Positions 11,646 through 23,896 of a DNA stretch of 64,000 bases are shown piece by piece. The stretch is from Artemisia argyi. Lineage: Eukaryota > Streptophyta > Magnoliopsida > Asterales > Asteraceae. Location: assembly GCA_030686995.1 (NCBI GenBank), contig CM060695.1:101088871-101152870 (forward strand). The letters are read 5' to 3'. The position numbers and the translations under genes were made by a program. The notes below the pieces were generated by a model. The model worked only from the letters and a program-made list of their open reading frames with translations, ran no database searches and had not been told where the DNA came from. Each line of letters starts with the position of its first letter. Positions within the stretch are counted from its first letter, which is position 1.

Positions 11646-14520
11646 CACTACAACAAACTTGGTCTATGAGGACGCCTAAAAAGGTCCTAATACTGCACTT
11701 AATGGGACTTTTGATTTTATTGGACCAATATGAGTGTGTCATATAGGAAGGGGTTGTAATAGATTTGTAGGACTCTTTTGGGTGTCCTAAGAAATACTAT
11801 CTTTATAAAAACCAATTTTGTGGTCCTAAATATATATTTATGCAATACAAAGTGAATCCTTATAAAGTACAATATAAGACTCTTTAGGGTTTCACAAAAT
11901 CCATGTACCCAATTGTTACATTTAGGGACATAAATAGGCGTCCCAAAAAACTACAATGCAAGCACTTTTATGGTGTCACAAAATCTATGTAGCATCTTCA
12001 AGAGGCTACAATATACGACACTATACGGTGTCACATTTACCTGATGATCAATGGCATTTTGCTCACAAATATTTAACTATAATCACTAAAAATAAGTAAA
12101 TATTTCATAATCATTCAGTAAGATTAGTTATTGTACAAAAATTTAAACCTTATTAAACAAAATACTCCGTATATGGTCATTAAAAATATTAGTCCTACAT
12201 TTGTACATAAATACAATAACAATACTTAGTTAACCCACAAGATGGGTACTCCTGTAACATAAGAAAATCATCATTGTTTTCCACTTGAACTCTTGGAGAT
12301 ATTCTTGTCTTATGATGTGAATCAACCTATGGTAAAAAAACAAATATACAAGTGTAAGTATTGAGTGTTAGTAAAGTCATGGTTTAATAGGCATTCTCAA
12401 GTTAGAAAAATATTTACCTTATCTAAATGAGCCCTTCGATAGTTACTCCAGCATACTTTCAATTGTATCACACAAAAACGTCATATAATTCATTGAAGAT
12501 AAAATTTTACCTAAACATGAACAAAAACAAATATTAACAGATGTAAATAGATATTTGAACTTACTTTGAGAATGCACTTACACAATAAAACATGATTTTT
12601 TTCTAATAACATCTAAAAAATATGCCAACTTTTAGATACTCGCTTCTTGTAAGGGACCCCATGCTATGACTAAAATTACTAACTTTCTTATCAGTGGAGA
12701 TGAACATGCTCATTAAACAAAACATGTATGCATTGTCGTACTTCTTGTGCCAAAATACTGGGAACAAACGTCGACCCTCTAATCCTTTCCATCATCCTCC
12801 ACTAAAGGCTATAGATGAAAGCATATAATGGTGCGGCACACAGAATCCAAAATAGAGAAGAAAAAAAATGGATTACACTAATAGCTTGAAGACACTATTC
12901 ATGAGGTTAAGACACAAAAATTACACCAGAACAGATGCCAATATAACAAAGACATTGGAACTCAATTAGTTATTATTTGGTTATCCTCTATATAACATGT
13001 TTGTTTACTTTGATTGACCCACTAAAACCAGCGTAGCATGACTACGTATAATAAAACATGTGAAAGTTGTTCCAATACACAGGCTTTCCTTTATACATGA
13101 TGTCAACATACACGCGATTGGGTATGTGTGTAATACTTGCGGTAAACTAAAAATGGTCAATAGCTTGCATGGTACTGTAATAGAAAATATCAATTCAGAA
13201 AACTCTTATTTGTAACTACGCCCACTAAAGTATTAGAAAACACAAAAACCTGCCCATTTTGCATTTTCATAAACGCTTCAAATTGGACATATGCAACATC
13301 TTGTGAGGAGAGATTATGAATTTCTTAGTGAACTATCCGATGTTTATTAGACTCACAAACTCTTTTTTTTTTTGTTCAAAATAACCAAACGCCAAGACAG
13401 GCAAAAAGTGTCAATAGCTAACATACATATCAGTTTGCATCACAAAAAACTGAAAAAAGTTATTTTCCATCATTGAAAACAACAAACTGGTCTATGATAG
13501 TATGATCCATATGCATACACGAAAGACAACTTAGGTTACTAGTATCTAAATTTAATTGTAAAATGTACCGTATTTCCAATTAAAATTTTCTAAAATTGAT
13601 CCAAAGACAAGTGTAAAATGAGACTCACCAAGTCTTTCAAGAAAGAGTCCGATCAAAAAGGAAGAAGAAACCAAATATCTTTACAAGAGCTAAACATAAT
13701 ATTTCATTCTCATAACTCCAACTGAACTTGGATGTCCTGATGTCCATCTATAAAAGATAAAGCCAAACAACATGTTGTATGTTAGTATATATGCTTTCAT
13801 CTAAATAAAAATTGCCATAAGAAAATTACCACGTAGTTCTAGTAAATAATATATTACCAAAGTAAATTTCAACGATACATAGACAATGTAAATTACAATG
13901 GTAAATTTAGTTACAAAAGTGGTATCCAACAGGCAACACATGAATAATTATAAATATCTACTAAACCCCAATTCAGACCCAGTCAACAGTAAAACTAAAA
14001 CCACAATAACACTGCAAATGGGAATAAAAATTTAAGGGAGACAAGCAGAAGTTTCTTACAATCTCAATGGTTATTTACAAGGAGCCTTTTCTTTTTTGTT
14101 TTAACAAACCAGATAAGCGCAATATATATGTAATTAGAAGAAAATTGATTACCGTGGTGATGTAGTTAATACAATAAGAAGATATACGGATTCGGTATAC
14201 GTGAGCAGTTAGGTTGTCGTGCGAGTAGACCGCAATTAAGTGTTGGAGCGATATGTAAGATAAGGAGAGTTGATAGTTCTGGTGGAGATAACGAGATTTA
14301 GAGGAAGAAGCAGAATAATAGGAATTTGTGATTAGTTGAATTTGGGATACGACAAAATGGAGATGACGGTTCAGATCTAAAATTGAGTGGGATTAACTTT
14401 TGGAGGGAGTCAAAATTTGGGATGGGAGGGAAACAATGGCAGCGGGAAACAAAAAAAATGTGTGAGAGGGAATTATTAAGAATTAAAAAACTATCACAAT
14501 ACAAATTAAAGTTAAATATT
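11646..14520. mobile_element. CACTA-3, non-autonomous or truncated CACTA element (right end not found)
   Basis: CACTACAACAAACTTGGTCT at 11646 is a typical CACTA terminus, preceded by ACT as a possible 3-bp target duplication. The next 400 bases carry degenerate subterminal motifs (GGTCCTAA, GGTGTCACAAAATC at 11890 and 11975, GGTGTCACATTTACC). I found no matching TAGTG terminus with ACT behind it. The right border at about 14520 is only the start of the next recognisable repeat. From 12060 to 14520 I see no coding exon. Confidence 0.55.
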
Positions 14521-14530
14521 TATATGTTCA

Positions 14531-14861
14531 GGATGAGCACGGTACCGGTACCGTACCGATCCCATACCGAATTAGTGGTACTAATTTTTTCTCGAGCATA
14601 AATTAGTGGTACAGGTACCGTACCGAATAGAATTCAGATACCGGTACCGGTATCAGTACCGGTACCGGTACCGAGAAATCGGGTTTTCCCTTTTTTTTGG
14701 AATTTCCCGATTTGGTACCGGTCCCGTACTGAATTAGTGGTCCCGATTTTTTTTCACCATATTTTGTAGTCCCGGTACCGTACCATATATCAAGAATCAG
14801 TACGGTTCTGGTTCGGTTCCAGTTCGATTTCGGGATTCGGGTCGAAATGCTCATCCCTAGT
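14531..14861. mobile_element. GTACCG-rich hAT-like MITE
   Basis: The ends GGATGAGCACGGTACCGGTA and the complement of the right end (TAGGGATGAGCATTTCGACC) form short inverted termini of hAT style. The interior is full of GGTACCG repeats in both orientations. A clean 8-bp target duplication is not visible (GTTCA is shared by both flanks). Confidence 0.6.
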
Positions 14862-15393
14862 TCATTGCATACTATGGTACGTTTAGTGAAATTAGTTAGA
14901 GTTGGAGCTGGGGCAGGGGTTAAGACTGAGGTTGGAGCGGGAGCTTGTATTATAAGCCGAAAGTTAGAGTGTATATTTTTATAAAGTTGTTTTGCTGAAA
15001 TATTTCCGGTTTTTGCGTGTTAATTTGTTATATATTGAAAGGTATTTACGAAATTTGACTAGCATAAGCCCACATAAGCCTGCTTCAACAAGCTTGGGTA
15101 TATGGAAGCTTATGGCTTATAAAAACTTCAATAAACATTGGTAAAACAAACAAAGTTTATGGAACTCAAGCCCTTTAAGAGCAAATAAGCCTTGCGCCAA
15201 ACACAACCATATGTGTTTAATAAATGTTGAAGAAAACTAAATAAGTATTTAAAGAATGTTTAGCAAAAGTCGTAGAAATTAGCACTTAAACTAGATATAA
15301 GGAGAAATCATTTACATACCAAAATTTTCTTGCATATCAATGGATCAATACTAGTCACTCATCTTTTTATATTAAATAACCCTTTTTCTTCAA
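14862..15393. other. Intergenic remnant with AAGCTTAT-type repeat
   Basis: No gene seen. At 15055-15200 there are repeated ATAAGC, GCTTATGG and TTATAAAAACTT motifs similar to the small MITE at 20245 and to part of the solo LTR near 55400. Confidence 0.4.
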
Positions 15394-15692
15394 AAACTAA
15401 TATCTGAGAAAATTGGGTTGGATACTGGTGGGCAAGCTGGTGCAGCTTTCAAGAAAGCTCAGGAAGAGGAGTGGTGTGCTCTTCAGAAGGAAAGGGATGA
15501 AAAGCTCAGGAAGGATGCTCAGCTCAGGAAAGACAGGATTGAAAGGTATACATGGGTGATGAAAGAAAGACTGAGACCAGAACCCATCACTGACATTCAG
15601 ATTCATCGCAACACCAATCCTGCTGTCATCACTGTCTTCAGGGGGACTGACAAAAGAATTCTTGATGTCCACAAACCATTCAAGTTCTCTGA
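15394..15692 (+). pseudogene. Copia-B accessory ORF, segment left of CACTA-1
   Basis: Open frame with an E/K-rich helix (QEEEWCALQKERDEKLRKDA) and then PEPITDIQIHRNTNPAVI and FRGTDKRILDVHKPFKF. It is cut at 15692 by CACTA-1 and continues in frame at 48237 (GITELDELRP). Sequences of this kind follow the RNase H of certain Copia elements in Asteraceae (memory); their role is unknown. The 5' side has no recognisable pol, so Copia-B is truncated somewhere before about 15394. Confidence 0.8.
15690..15692. repeat. CACTA-1 target site duplication, left copy (TGA)
   Basis: TGA before CACTAG; the same TGA follows the right end at 48234-48236. Confidence 0.85.
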
Positions 15693-16395
15693 CACTAGTA
15701 CAAAAATTGTTATTCGTCACACATAGCGTTTTTTAAACTGTCACATGGTAACATATTTACGTGACTAAATGTTCCAGAATAAAATAAACAGCCACACTTG
15801 ATCCGACTTGTGTGACCATTTCGGAATTCTATTGTCACACATTTGAATATTTATGTAACTAGAGGTAACTGGAAAAAATGGGATTATTTAGTCACTTATA
15901 ATTTGGGATGTGTGATAGATACAAATGAGTTTGAGACATTAGTCACACTATATATATACGTATGTGACAAATAATGTCACAAAATTGAACAGTGTGACCA
16001 AAATAGATATATGGTCACATGAAGTAATTGTGTATGTGGCTAAATTATATAGTCAAGTTTGTCACACGTTATTTAAACGTGATTGCTATTCTTTGCTAAA
16101 TATTTAGCCACATAGTGTTTGAAATGTGTGACAACTGAAAAGTAAGTTTGAAGTGTTAGTCACGATATGCATTTAATAGTGACAAATATATATGTCACAC
16201 ACTTGAATAGTGTGACCAAATGTCATATATGGTCACACTAAACCATAGAAACATGATTAAGTGTAACGAAAATTCGATACATATGGTCACGTAAGTTAAT
16301 ATGTGTGTCTAAAGTTTAGTATGTGTTTGTTTGCCAAATCTTAATGTGTATAGTCACACTTAATTGAAGCACGATCATGTGACTATAGGCTTTAG

Positions 16396-16445
<50 letters not shown>

Positions 16446-16606
16446 TCACATTGTAACTATAGGCTTTACAATAGTCACACCATATCAGAAATGTATATCT
16501 AAATGATGTTATGGCCACATTATAAGGGTATTATATGTGACCAATACATTCAAAATAGTCACATTGTGAAATATTCATGTGACTATTATTTATAGCAAAA
16601 TGTGAA
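15693..16606. repeat. CACTA-1 left subterminal region
   Basis: About 900 bases with more than twenty GTCACA/TGTGAC-type motifs in both orientations, spaced irregularly. In CACTA elements such motifs bind the accessory transposase (TNPA-type). A 48-base poly-A run sits at 16396-16443. Confidence 0.85.
16558..16606 (+). repeat. 49-bp direct repeat, left copy
   Basis: Begins GTCACATTGTGAAATATT and ends AGCAAAATGTGAA. The right copy is at 24429-24477 with one mismatch. The pair encloses a 7.8-kb block containing the accessory pseudogene, CACTA-2 and gene A. Confidence 0.9.
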
Positions 16607-18871
16607 GTCAGTTATCATTAACATTGATATATATTAGTTACATTGAGTTTTTGGCTCTTTCATACATTTTGAATATCTCATCATCTGAGTATCGCTTTAA
16701 TTGAACAAGCTTCTAACCCTACATATTGTTTAGATAGTGCTAATAGTACTTCCTCTTTTGCTTAACTGTTGGATGACTAAGCACTTTTCTCTTCTTTCTT
16801 TGATTGAGATAAAATTTCTTCCTTTCAGCTTCACAATTCCTCTTCCATTCATCTTTTTGTTCTTGAGTGTACTCTTGCACTTCTTCTTTTATATGTTTCA
16901 TCAGTGCAATATCAGCATCACCTTTAATCCTTTCTTCATCCCAAGAATCTAAGAGTGCTTTTGTTTTGGCCTCATCTTCAGCGTGTTTCCTTCTTTGTTC
17001 AAGTACCATCTGATTGTCCTCTGCAAACTCAGCAGCCAATTTTCTTGTAGCAGCTTCATCTACTTCAAGTTGCTTGTGTTTGGGCCAGTACTCAAAAGGA
17101 ATATCCTTTAAAGGATCATGCTTAGGCTCTTCAACCATAATACATTTGCCTTTGCCCTTATAACTTGGCTCTTGTACACTCTTATTGATTGGTTGAGTTG
17201 GTTCTCTAATCACCACACCTTTGACAGGTACTCTTGGTTGTTGTGGTGGTGGTTGTGATTGTTGTGTTGGTAGTGATGATTGTGGCACTGCTTGTTTAAA
17301 TTGTGTCTTTAATAGAATCATTGCTTCGGCCAAAGAGCCATCATCATCACTAGCAACAGGAACATTTTCCTCAGCAGTAGTATCCTCCTTGGCCATTTCT
17401 CCACTTGCACCAACAGTAGAATCTCCCATGCCTTTGATTGTTGCTTCCATAACAACCTCATTACCTTGATTATCAGAAACCACATACTCATCATCATTCT
17501 CACCATAATCCACATCCATATCCACACCAATGTCATCACCAGCAGTAACACTATCAACATTTTCCATAGCTTCCTCTGAATCCTTGGTTTCTTTCCTCCC
17601 CTGTTTGGGATCATCCTCCCCCAAACTTATGCTTTCAAATGAACTAATCCTTTGTGTTATGCCCACTTTATTCAGTCTTTTGAATGACCTGGTTCTTGAC
17701 CCCTTCTGACCTCCCAATTGCTTAACCCTCAGCTTCAAACCTTAATTACACCCCCCTGCATATTTGTGATTTGTTGTAGGACAAGAACCTGTTCTTTAAG
17801 TTTGGTACATTTAACCATCAATTCTTTAACAAGTTCCATATTATCCTCACCACTTCTATCCTCATCACTTGCATTGTCCCCCTTAGTTTCTTGGCACCTG
17901 CGGTTTCCTTCACCTGAATCAGTTCCATTGGAACTTGATTCATTTTAAGTTCCTGAACCTTCACCCTTCTTATGTTGAGCTAGTTCCAACATTGCTTGAA
18001 ACAATGGTTTAACTATGACAGGAAAGTCCTTACCCTTTCTCTTCATGTTAGAAAAGACCTTTTTAATATGAGAGTGAACAAGATAAACCTTGTCGTGAAC
18101 TTTCTTATTTGTAAACTGTTTGTCCATAAGAAGTTGCAAAAATCTTGGATATAAGTAATGTTGGTTTGAAGATTTATCAAAGGCTTTAACCACATGATCA
18201 AAAATTGATTTTTTCTTCATTTTTAGCCAAGCATATAAAGGCAGAAGCCATGTTACTACTAAACTCATTCAAACCAGTAGTCTTTGGACTAAGACACTGT
18301 AACAAAGTGTGAATTAAGAATTTCCACTGTGGGGGAAAGCCACCTTTATTAAATTTTAAAGAATCATTTTTTCTTACATACCCCATCTCTTTAAGGTTTT
18401 CAAAAATTGTGGATCACTACTAGAAAAAGGGCTATCCTTGACTCCAAATGCGAGTCAAGAAGAGGTCTTATGACGCGCAAATGCGAGTCAAGGAAAGACC
18501 CGTCATAAAGCTTCATGACTGGCATTTGTGCGTCATCCTTCTATGACTCGCACTTATGACACACGTTGCGTGTCATTACCCTTAAAATCATTTTGACTAA
18601 CTTTTATGACACACTTTTCTGACATATGTTTTTGCGAGTCATTACCTTAAAATCATTTTTTTTCCTGTTTTTTAAAACCTGATTATATACATAATTATTG
18701 ACAATAAACCTGATAATTGTACAAAATTAACGCATTTCATATATATCAAAACCATGTGTTACCGCCAATTCATTACATAACAATTCAAGTCAAAATATAG
18801 ACTGATAATTAGTTAAAGTTACTACAATACGCGCTATTTCTACCTAAAAATGAAATTCGACACATAACCGA

Positions 18872-20030
18872 GCTGGCCTTCTTTGTTGCATCCCCAAGTG
18901 AAAACTTCACCGGAATCAGAGACTACAGCAGTGTGTTTGTTTGCTGCAGCAACAACAACTATCTTTGACTTCAAAGAGCTGACCCTACGTGGTGTTGCTT
19001 GGGTGTCAACGGATGTATAGCCAAGTTGCCCCTCTGTAAGGTATCACAACATATAAAGAAATTATTTTGCCCATCTTTTTTAAAAATAAAGTTAGTGTTC
19101 AGCTTTTAATTACCTCGGTTTGAACCCCAGGTGAAGACCTCACCACCCTCGGTGGCTGCAACCGTGTGATGTTTAGCCGCCGCAATTGCTTTTACCCGAC
19201 GAGCCCCTAATCCTGATGTGACTCGTCTCGGAGTTATAACTGCGGCCTGCCCACTGAAAAAGGAAAACTAAGATGGCAAGGCTGATTCTGTTTACAAACT
19301 ATGATTACACGTCATGTTAAAGTCCCATCTCAACCTATCAGTTTAATATTTTGGCAAAAAGGAATGTTTTGAGGGAGTACTTGGATCTGCGTTCCGGAAC
19401 TCATTGATTTTCATATAAACAGAACAACGTGGAACTCATTGATTTTCATATAAACAGAATTCGCTTCTGATTTTTAGGTTCAAATAATCAGTTTTTATAT
19501 CAATCGCAAGAAAAAGGACTTTCTAAATTTAAAACAAATTTACATATTTTCGCCTAATTAAAGATACATCTATCCTCGTTTCACAGAGCACCTCAAATAT
19601 ATTGAACTAATATCATGAAAATAACATAACACGTTTACCTGTGAATATCAAAATCAGGATGGCCAAGGCGACCACCCCGTCCAAATCCCCAAGTGTAAAC
19701 TTCACCATGAGCATTAACCGCCACACTATGAAACTTAGCCGAAGAGATCAACTTGATAAAAGAACCATGTAGTGAATCAACCTTGCAAGGCAACTTCTGT
19801 ATGTGAGCATTCCCAGTCCCTAGTTGATAATTAACACCACTTCCCCAACTATACAACTCCGTCACTACTGAACAAATATAAATAAAATATTTAGCCCATC
19901 GTATCAGTGATGATTACAAGGTGTGCTTGTTAAAGTACCTGAACCATCTCCATTGCCATTAGCCTACACCATAGGCCCGGATAGGAGATCGACAGGTGTT
20001 CAACATCTTTGTCCTTCTGAATCTTCTTCC
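18872..20030 (-). pseudogene. Captured exons of an ankyrin/RCC1 (IBtk-like) gene
   Basis: Minus-strand exons lie at about 20030-19939 (LLSGPM then stop, ANGNGDGS), 19867-19639 (TELYSWGSGVNYQLGTGNAH, GEVYTWGFGRGGRLGHPDF), 19253-19114 (QAAVITPRRVTSGLGARRVK, GGEVFTWGSNR) and 19033-18872 (TPRRVSSLKSKIVVVAAANK, GEVFTWGCNKEGQLGY). These are successive RCC1 blades, with the S/T-W-G and G-x-LG signatures, preceded by the end of an ankyrin region. Consensus GT donors and AG acceptors remain at the borders I could place. One in-frame TAG in the first exon and loss of both gene ends make it a fragment. The parent gene is a single-copy-type plant protein with ankyrin plus RCC1 repeats (family knowledge). 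Confidence 0.88.
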
Positions 20031-20244
20031 TTGAGGTATACATTTTGACTTATCAAACTATTCAAGAACGAAAAAAAACATAGCATTAGCATATTATTGT
20101 AAACCAGAGCAGCAAAGTGCACACTCACTAGTTCCTAAAATAGTATTCTAAATCAACTTGCAATAAAGATAGTAGCAAAAGAAGAACAAAACCAGATGCA
20201 TACGCAGCATTCTAATATACCTCACCAAAGTAACAACATAAAGA

Positions 20245-20474
20245 GGGAGTGTTTGTTAATGCTTAATTGTGGGCTTTCAAGCTTATGTGATAACAGCTTA
20301 GTTAAAATAAGCTCAAATTTCTCAGCTTATTTCAAGACTTTTGAGCTTATATAAGCTTAAATGATATAGCAAGCTTATATAAACCTGTAAGCCAAAAAAT
20401 AAGCTGGTGAATTTGAGCCTATGAAAAATAACCCAAACTCACATAAGCTCACAAATAAGCTTAAACAAACCCCC
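20245..20474. mobile_element. Small MITE within CACTA-2
   Basis: About 230 bases with imperfect inverted ends (GGGAGTGTTTGTTAATGCTT and the complement of the right end, GGGGGTTTGTTTAAGCTTAT) and repeated AAGCTTAT/ATAAGCTC motifs inside. It lies between the tubulin and RCC1 fragments. Confidence 0.55.
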
Positions 20475-20689
20475 ATACAATTAGTGCTTAATCATGCACA
20501 CTACGATTTAAAACACAAATGGTCTATCACAAATATTATCGCCTATTCATTTCAAACATAATCTCAGATTTGACAGTTAAGACCAAAGTGGTGCAACGAA
20601 CCATTTCAGCCTGCAACGTACACTACATGTCTGACCCGACACCCAACCCCACCCGACCGTTCCAGTTTGCCATATCTAGATTCTATCAC

Positions 20690-21772
20690 AGTTTCTTACC
20701 AATCAACAAATTGCACGGTACGCTTGGTTTTGATTGTGGCAACAACAGCATTGACATCTCCACGATACAGCAAGCAACGGGCCATGTACATCCCATGCCT
20801 AGGATCACATTTAGCCATCATGCTTGCAGGCTCAAACACTGCATTTGTAATTTCAGGAACAGAGAGCTGCTCATGGTACGCTTTCTCAACAGAGATCACA
20901 GGTGCATATGAGGAAAGCATGAAATGAATGCGAGGGTATGGCACAAGATTTGTTTGGAACTCTGTAATATCAACATTAATGGCTCCATCAAAACGAAGGG
21001 ATGTAGTCAAAGATGATATGACCTGAGAAATCAATCGGTTCAAGTTGGTATAAGTAGGCCTCTCGATGTCTAGTGATCTCCTGCAGATATCATAAATTGC
21101 TTCGTTATCTAAGAGTACTGCCACATCAGTACGTTCGAGTAGTGCGTGTGTAGAAAGAACACTGTTGTATGGTTCCACAACTGCAGTTGAGACCTACAAA
21201 TCAACAAAAAAAATCGACTTACGCAAAATGATATTCGCAAAAATATTAAATCAAACACGAAGTAATTACAGTTCAAAAACTTGTTTGTATCCATGGTTGT
21301 TGCCAATACTCTTATAATATCTCATGATTTTCAATAGTATATTTCATTATAGGAAGGATGGCTCTGAATATAGTTTGAGCAGATATCATCCAAAACTGTT
21401 AACATGTTTGCAATTTAAAACCACTAGTGATCTAGTATGATCAATGGTTGCTTTCTTACAAAATTTTGTATTAATGTTGTTTCATTTTTGATTGTCACTG
21501 TAAAAGTACATGTACATTCCATAATATGACAACAATAGTAAACTAACTGACGGGAAGGCTATTATAGGGTACATGGGGAGAAGGATAAATGGTGAACCCG
21601 AGCTTTGACTTCTTTCCATAGTCAACAGACAAACGTTCCAACAACAAGGATCCGAGACCAGAACCAGTACCTCCACCAACAGCATTAAATGCCATAAATC
21701 CTTGCAATCCAGTGCAGTTATCTGCTAACTTTCTTATTCGGTCGAGACATAGATCAACAATCTCCTTCCCAA
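20690..21772 (-). pseudogene. Captured alpha-tubulin exons
   Basis: The first exon (21772-21573) starts after TTTTCTAG and reads [20 protein letters not shown], then [20 protein letters not shown] with the tubulin nucleotide-binding GGGTGSG loop, to YPSPH. After an intron the second exon (21193-20690) reads [60 protein letters not shown] and [13 protein letters not shown]. These correspond to the middle of alpha-tubulin (roughly residues 100-390 of about 450). Compared with the family, four residues are lost between RGDV and NA and a few conserved positions differ. N- and C-termini are absent. Exon borders look like the parental ones. Confidence 0.93.
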
Positions 21773-21937
21773 CTAGAAAACAGTTAAACTGATCAGACCA
21801 AGTACACATAAAAAGCGATTATTTGTATTTTCATATAGTTGGATAAATACGTGTGTAATGGCCCCTGACAAATTAATTAAATTTAATTAAATCGACCAAA
21901 TAAATTAAATTAAATTAAATTAGGGGTTGAAAAATAC

Positions 21938-22012
21938 CTGGATGAGATTAACGATGAGACCGGAAACGAAGAAGAGGACGCCGATTGGGACGATGACTAG
22001 TGCTGCTGCGAT
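21938..22012 (-). pseudogene. Captured first exon of LPAT2-like acyltransferase, start codon lost
   Basis: Twenty-five codons on the minus strand read (I)AAALVIVPIGVLFFVSGL then IVNLIQ and end at a CAG/GTATTT donor. This matches the N-terminal membrane segment of plant endoplasmic-reticulum 1-acyl-glycerol-3-phosphate acyltransferase 2. The expected ATG is ATC here. The upstream (GT)n/(CA)n stretch at 22020-22042 looks like part of its 5' UTR. Only exon 1 was captured; the acyltransferase motifs are not present. Confidence 0.75.
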
Positions 22013-22618
22013 GTGTTTTGGTGTGTGTGTGTGTGTGTGTGAGTAGGTTAATTTTGGGGGGAGTGTAAAAATGAGATCTGGTTTTGGGGTTTTGAGGGGG
22101 AAAGAAAGGAAAAGGTTTAACTTTTGGGGAAAATTTGAGCGGGCTTGTGATTATGACCCTATGTTATGACGCTTTTGAAAACGAGTCATCCTCAATAAAA
22201 CATTTACTCTTTATGACTCTTATTTTATGACTTTGCTATTTGCGCGTCATCTTGTAGCGTGCGTCATAAAATGCGAATCAAGGATAGACCTTTTTCTAGT
22301 AGTGGATTCTGGAAGATTCTCAATTCCATTAACATCTCCTAGATGAAGAACTTCTCTAACAGATGTCTGTGTAACAATAATCTTCTGCCCATCCACACGG
22401 GCATGAATCTGTACTTCCTCATCAATAGTTTTGACCTTTGCAGTAGCCCAAAACTGTTTGATGTTGGAAACATATACAGTAGGGTTAACTGTTAATGCAT
22501 ACCTAATATGAGTAGCATTGAGAAAATCAACAACTTCAGTGAACTCTTCATTCTCCTTGGTGAGCCTTTGCAAGAATGCAATCATGTTATGCTGGTTGGC
22601 AAAAGACAGAGTCGACAT

Positions 22619-23370
22619 TGTGAAATTTGAAAATTTGTGTAGGCTTTTGCTGGGAATTGCAATTAATTGATAAAATCAAGCAATGGTTTTATGTTTGTGA
22701 GAGTTTTGATCGGATAAAAAATTTTGTGTGAAACTGTGAATGATTGAAGTGTACAAACCCTTAATCGTTCATATTTCTAAAACAGTACCCTGCACTCTCA
22801 AAAATAGCAGAACAACCCTTAGCCGGACTAAGTTAGGCTTAGCAGCACTAAACTATGCCTAGCAACACTAATTCAGTTTCCACTCTAAACAGCTTATTTT
22901 TTAGGACTCCAGCACTTTTCTCAGCTTATCCTGCAAAATATTAGTCCCAAAAACACAAAACCACAAACATAACCTGAATCACAATAATTACATCATCAAT
23001 TACACTTAGCAATACTATTTATAACTAACAACATTAACACATCATTTCTGGATTTTAACAATTTGACATATTATGGATTTCTGCAAATTATGGTAGATTC
23101 ATACTATTTAGACCTCCAACTTTATGAAACAAGGTCTCATAAAAAATACTGCTTTTATCCAAGAAACCAAAACACCTTTGACAGTTTGACATCACAAGCA
23201 ACCATAAACAATTAATTAAACATCAAAATTTTCATTGATATTTTTAAAAAGCTACAACCATTCATAAAAGCTGCAAACATAAATATAATTATCCTACCTA
23301 AATACTAAAGATACTAAAAACATAAAAACATCATCATTAAAAACTGCTTCACTCCATTTCACACCAACTT
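22619..23370. other. Sequence upstream of the accessory pseudogene, nothing coding seen
   Basis: No LTR, exon or terminal repeat recognised. It contains an AGCA(A/G)CACTAA motif repeated around 22850-22875 and ordinary A/T-rich DNA. Confidence 0.4.
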
Positions 23371-23896
23371 GTTAAAACCAGAGCTCTACTCCCTGGTTTT
23401 CATCCTTTTCTTTTCCAGGAGATATTGAAACTTAATTTCAAGATCGCTAATCCTGTTTTCCAGATTTAACGGGTCTGCAAATGCAAACCCATCTTGTTGA
23501 CCCCTGGTTTTGATGCACCACCACATTTTGATACTCCATCACATTTTGCTGCTGATCCTCTTCATTTTGCTACTCCACCACATTTTGTTGCGCATCCTCT
23601 TCATTTTGCTACTCCACCACATTTTGTTGCGCATCCTGTTGATCCTCCTTATCCTCTTCATCTTGTTCCTCCACCTCCACATCATTCAGTCCCCAACGCT
23701 CATCCCAGTAAAAGTCTTGTCTATGCAGCTATTTCAAAAGTATAGTCCTCATCCACGTATCTACCTGCCTATACGACCCATATTCATAAACGGGATCATA
23801 CCCGAAATGATTAAACACTGCGTCCCATAGCAAACTGTTGTTTAATACCCACTCGTACTCTTCTGCATCATTTTGAAAGTTACCATTCGTTGCCAT
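23370..23896 (-). pseudogene. Gene A, small unrecognised gene with 45-bp repeats, broken
   Basis: An ATG at 23896 opens 55 codons (MATNGNFQNDAEEYEWVLNN ... YRQVDTWMRTILLK) ending in TAG at 23729. Beyond the stop, coding character continues as an acidic Gln/Glu/Asp region built on a 45-base tandem repeat (23520-23640; QNEEDAQQNVVE-like, each ending in TAG). A TATTTATA box on the minus strand near 23950 stands about 55 bases upstream, as expected for a plant promoter. I do not recognise the protein. Confidence 0.45.

Larger units (their letters stand above)
18415..22304. mobile_element. CACTA-2, 3.9-kb Pack-CACTA carrying fragments of three host genes
   Basis: The termini are CACTACTAGAAAAAGG on both ends, with similarity continuing through (G/T)CTATCCTTGA. 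The target duplication is GAT (18412-18414 and 22305-22307). Subterminal motifs GCGAGTCAAG, GCGAATCAAGG and GCGCGTCAT-like sequences lie at both sides. The interior has no transposase; it holds exons of an LPAT2-like gene, alpha-tubulin and an ankyrin/RCC1 gene, all on the minus strand, plus a small MITE. Excision in silico rejoins the host ORF in frame (CCAGAATCCACAATT on the minus strand). Confidence 0.93.
16740..22618 (-). pseudogene. Copia accessory ORF, N-terminal and middle part, split by CACTA-2
   Basis: The ATG at 22618 opens MSTLSFANQHNMIAFLQRL, followed by EVVDFLNATHIRYALTVNPT and QTSVREVLHLGDVNGIENLP. CACTA-2 interrupts after this point. Beyond it (below 18412) the frame resumes with IFENLKEMGYVRKNDSLKFN, PPQWKFLIHTLLQCLSPKTT, YLYPRFLQLLMDKQFTNKKV and KKVFSNMKRKGK. 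After frameshifts a 332-codon acidic/coiled-coil tail (17738-16740) ends in RKKRKV. The order matches the accessory protein found after pol in some Asteraceae Copia elements (memory). No LTR flanks it. It is broken by frameshifts near 18230 and 17945-17740 as well as by CACTA-2. Confidence 0.85.

Noticed and set aside
14880..14890. TTTAGTG as the right end of CACTA-3
   Set aside because: The inward sequence does not match CACTACAACAAACTTGG and no ACT duplication follows.
17221..17614. Cys/Gly-rich plus ORF and Met-rich minus ORF
   Set aside because: Shadow frames of the acidic tail of the Copia accessory pseudogene.
20519..20927. Plus-strand ORFs of 130 and 86 codons
   Set aside because: Antisense to the captured alpha-tubulin exon.
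23494..23830. Plus-strand His/Pro-rich ORFs over the 45-bp repeats
   Set aside because: Antisense of gene A, whose start and TATA box are on the minus strand; the repeats give open frames on both strands.
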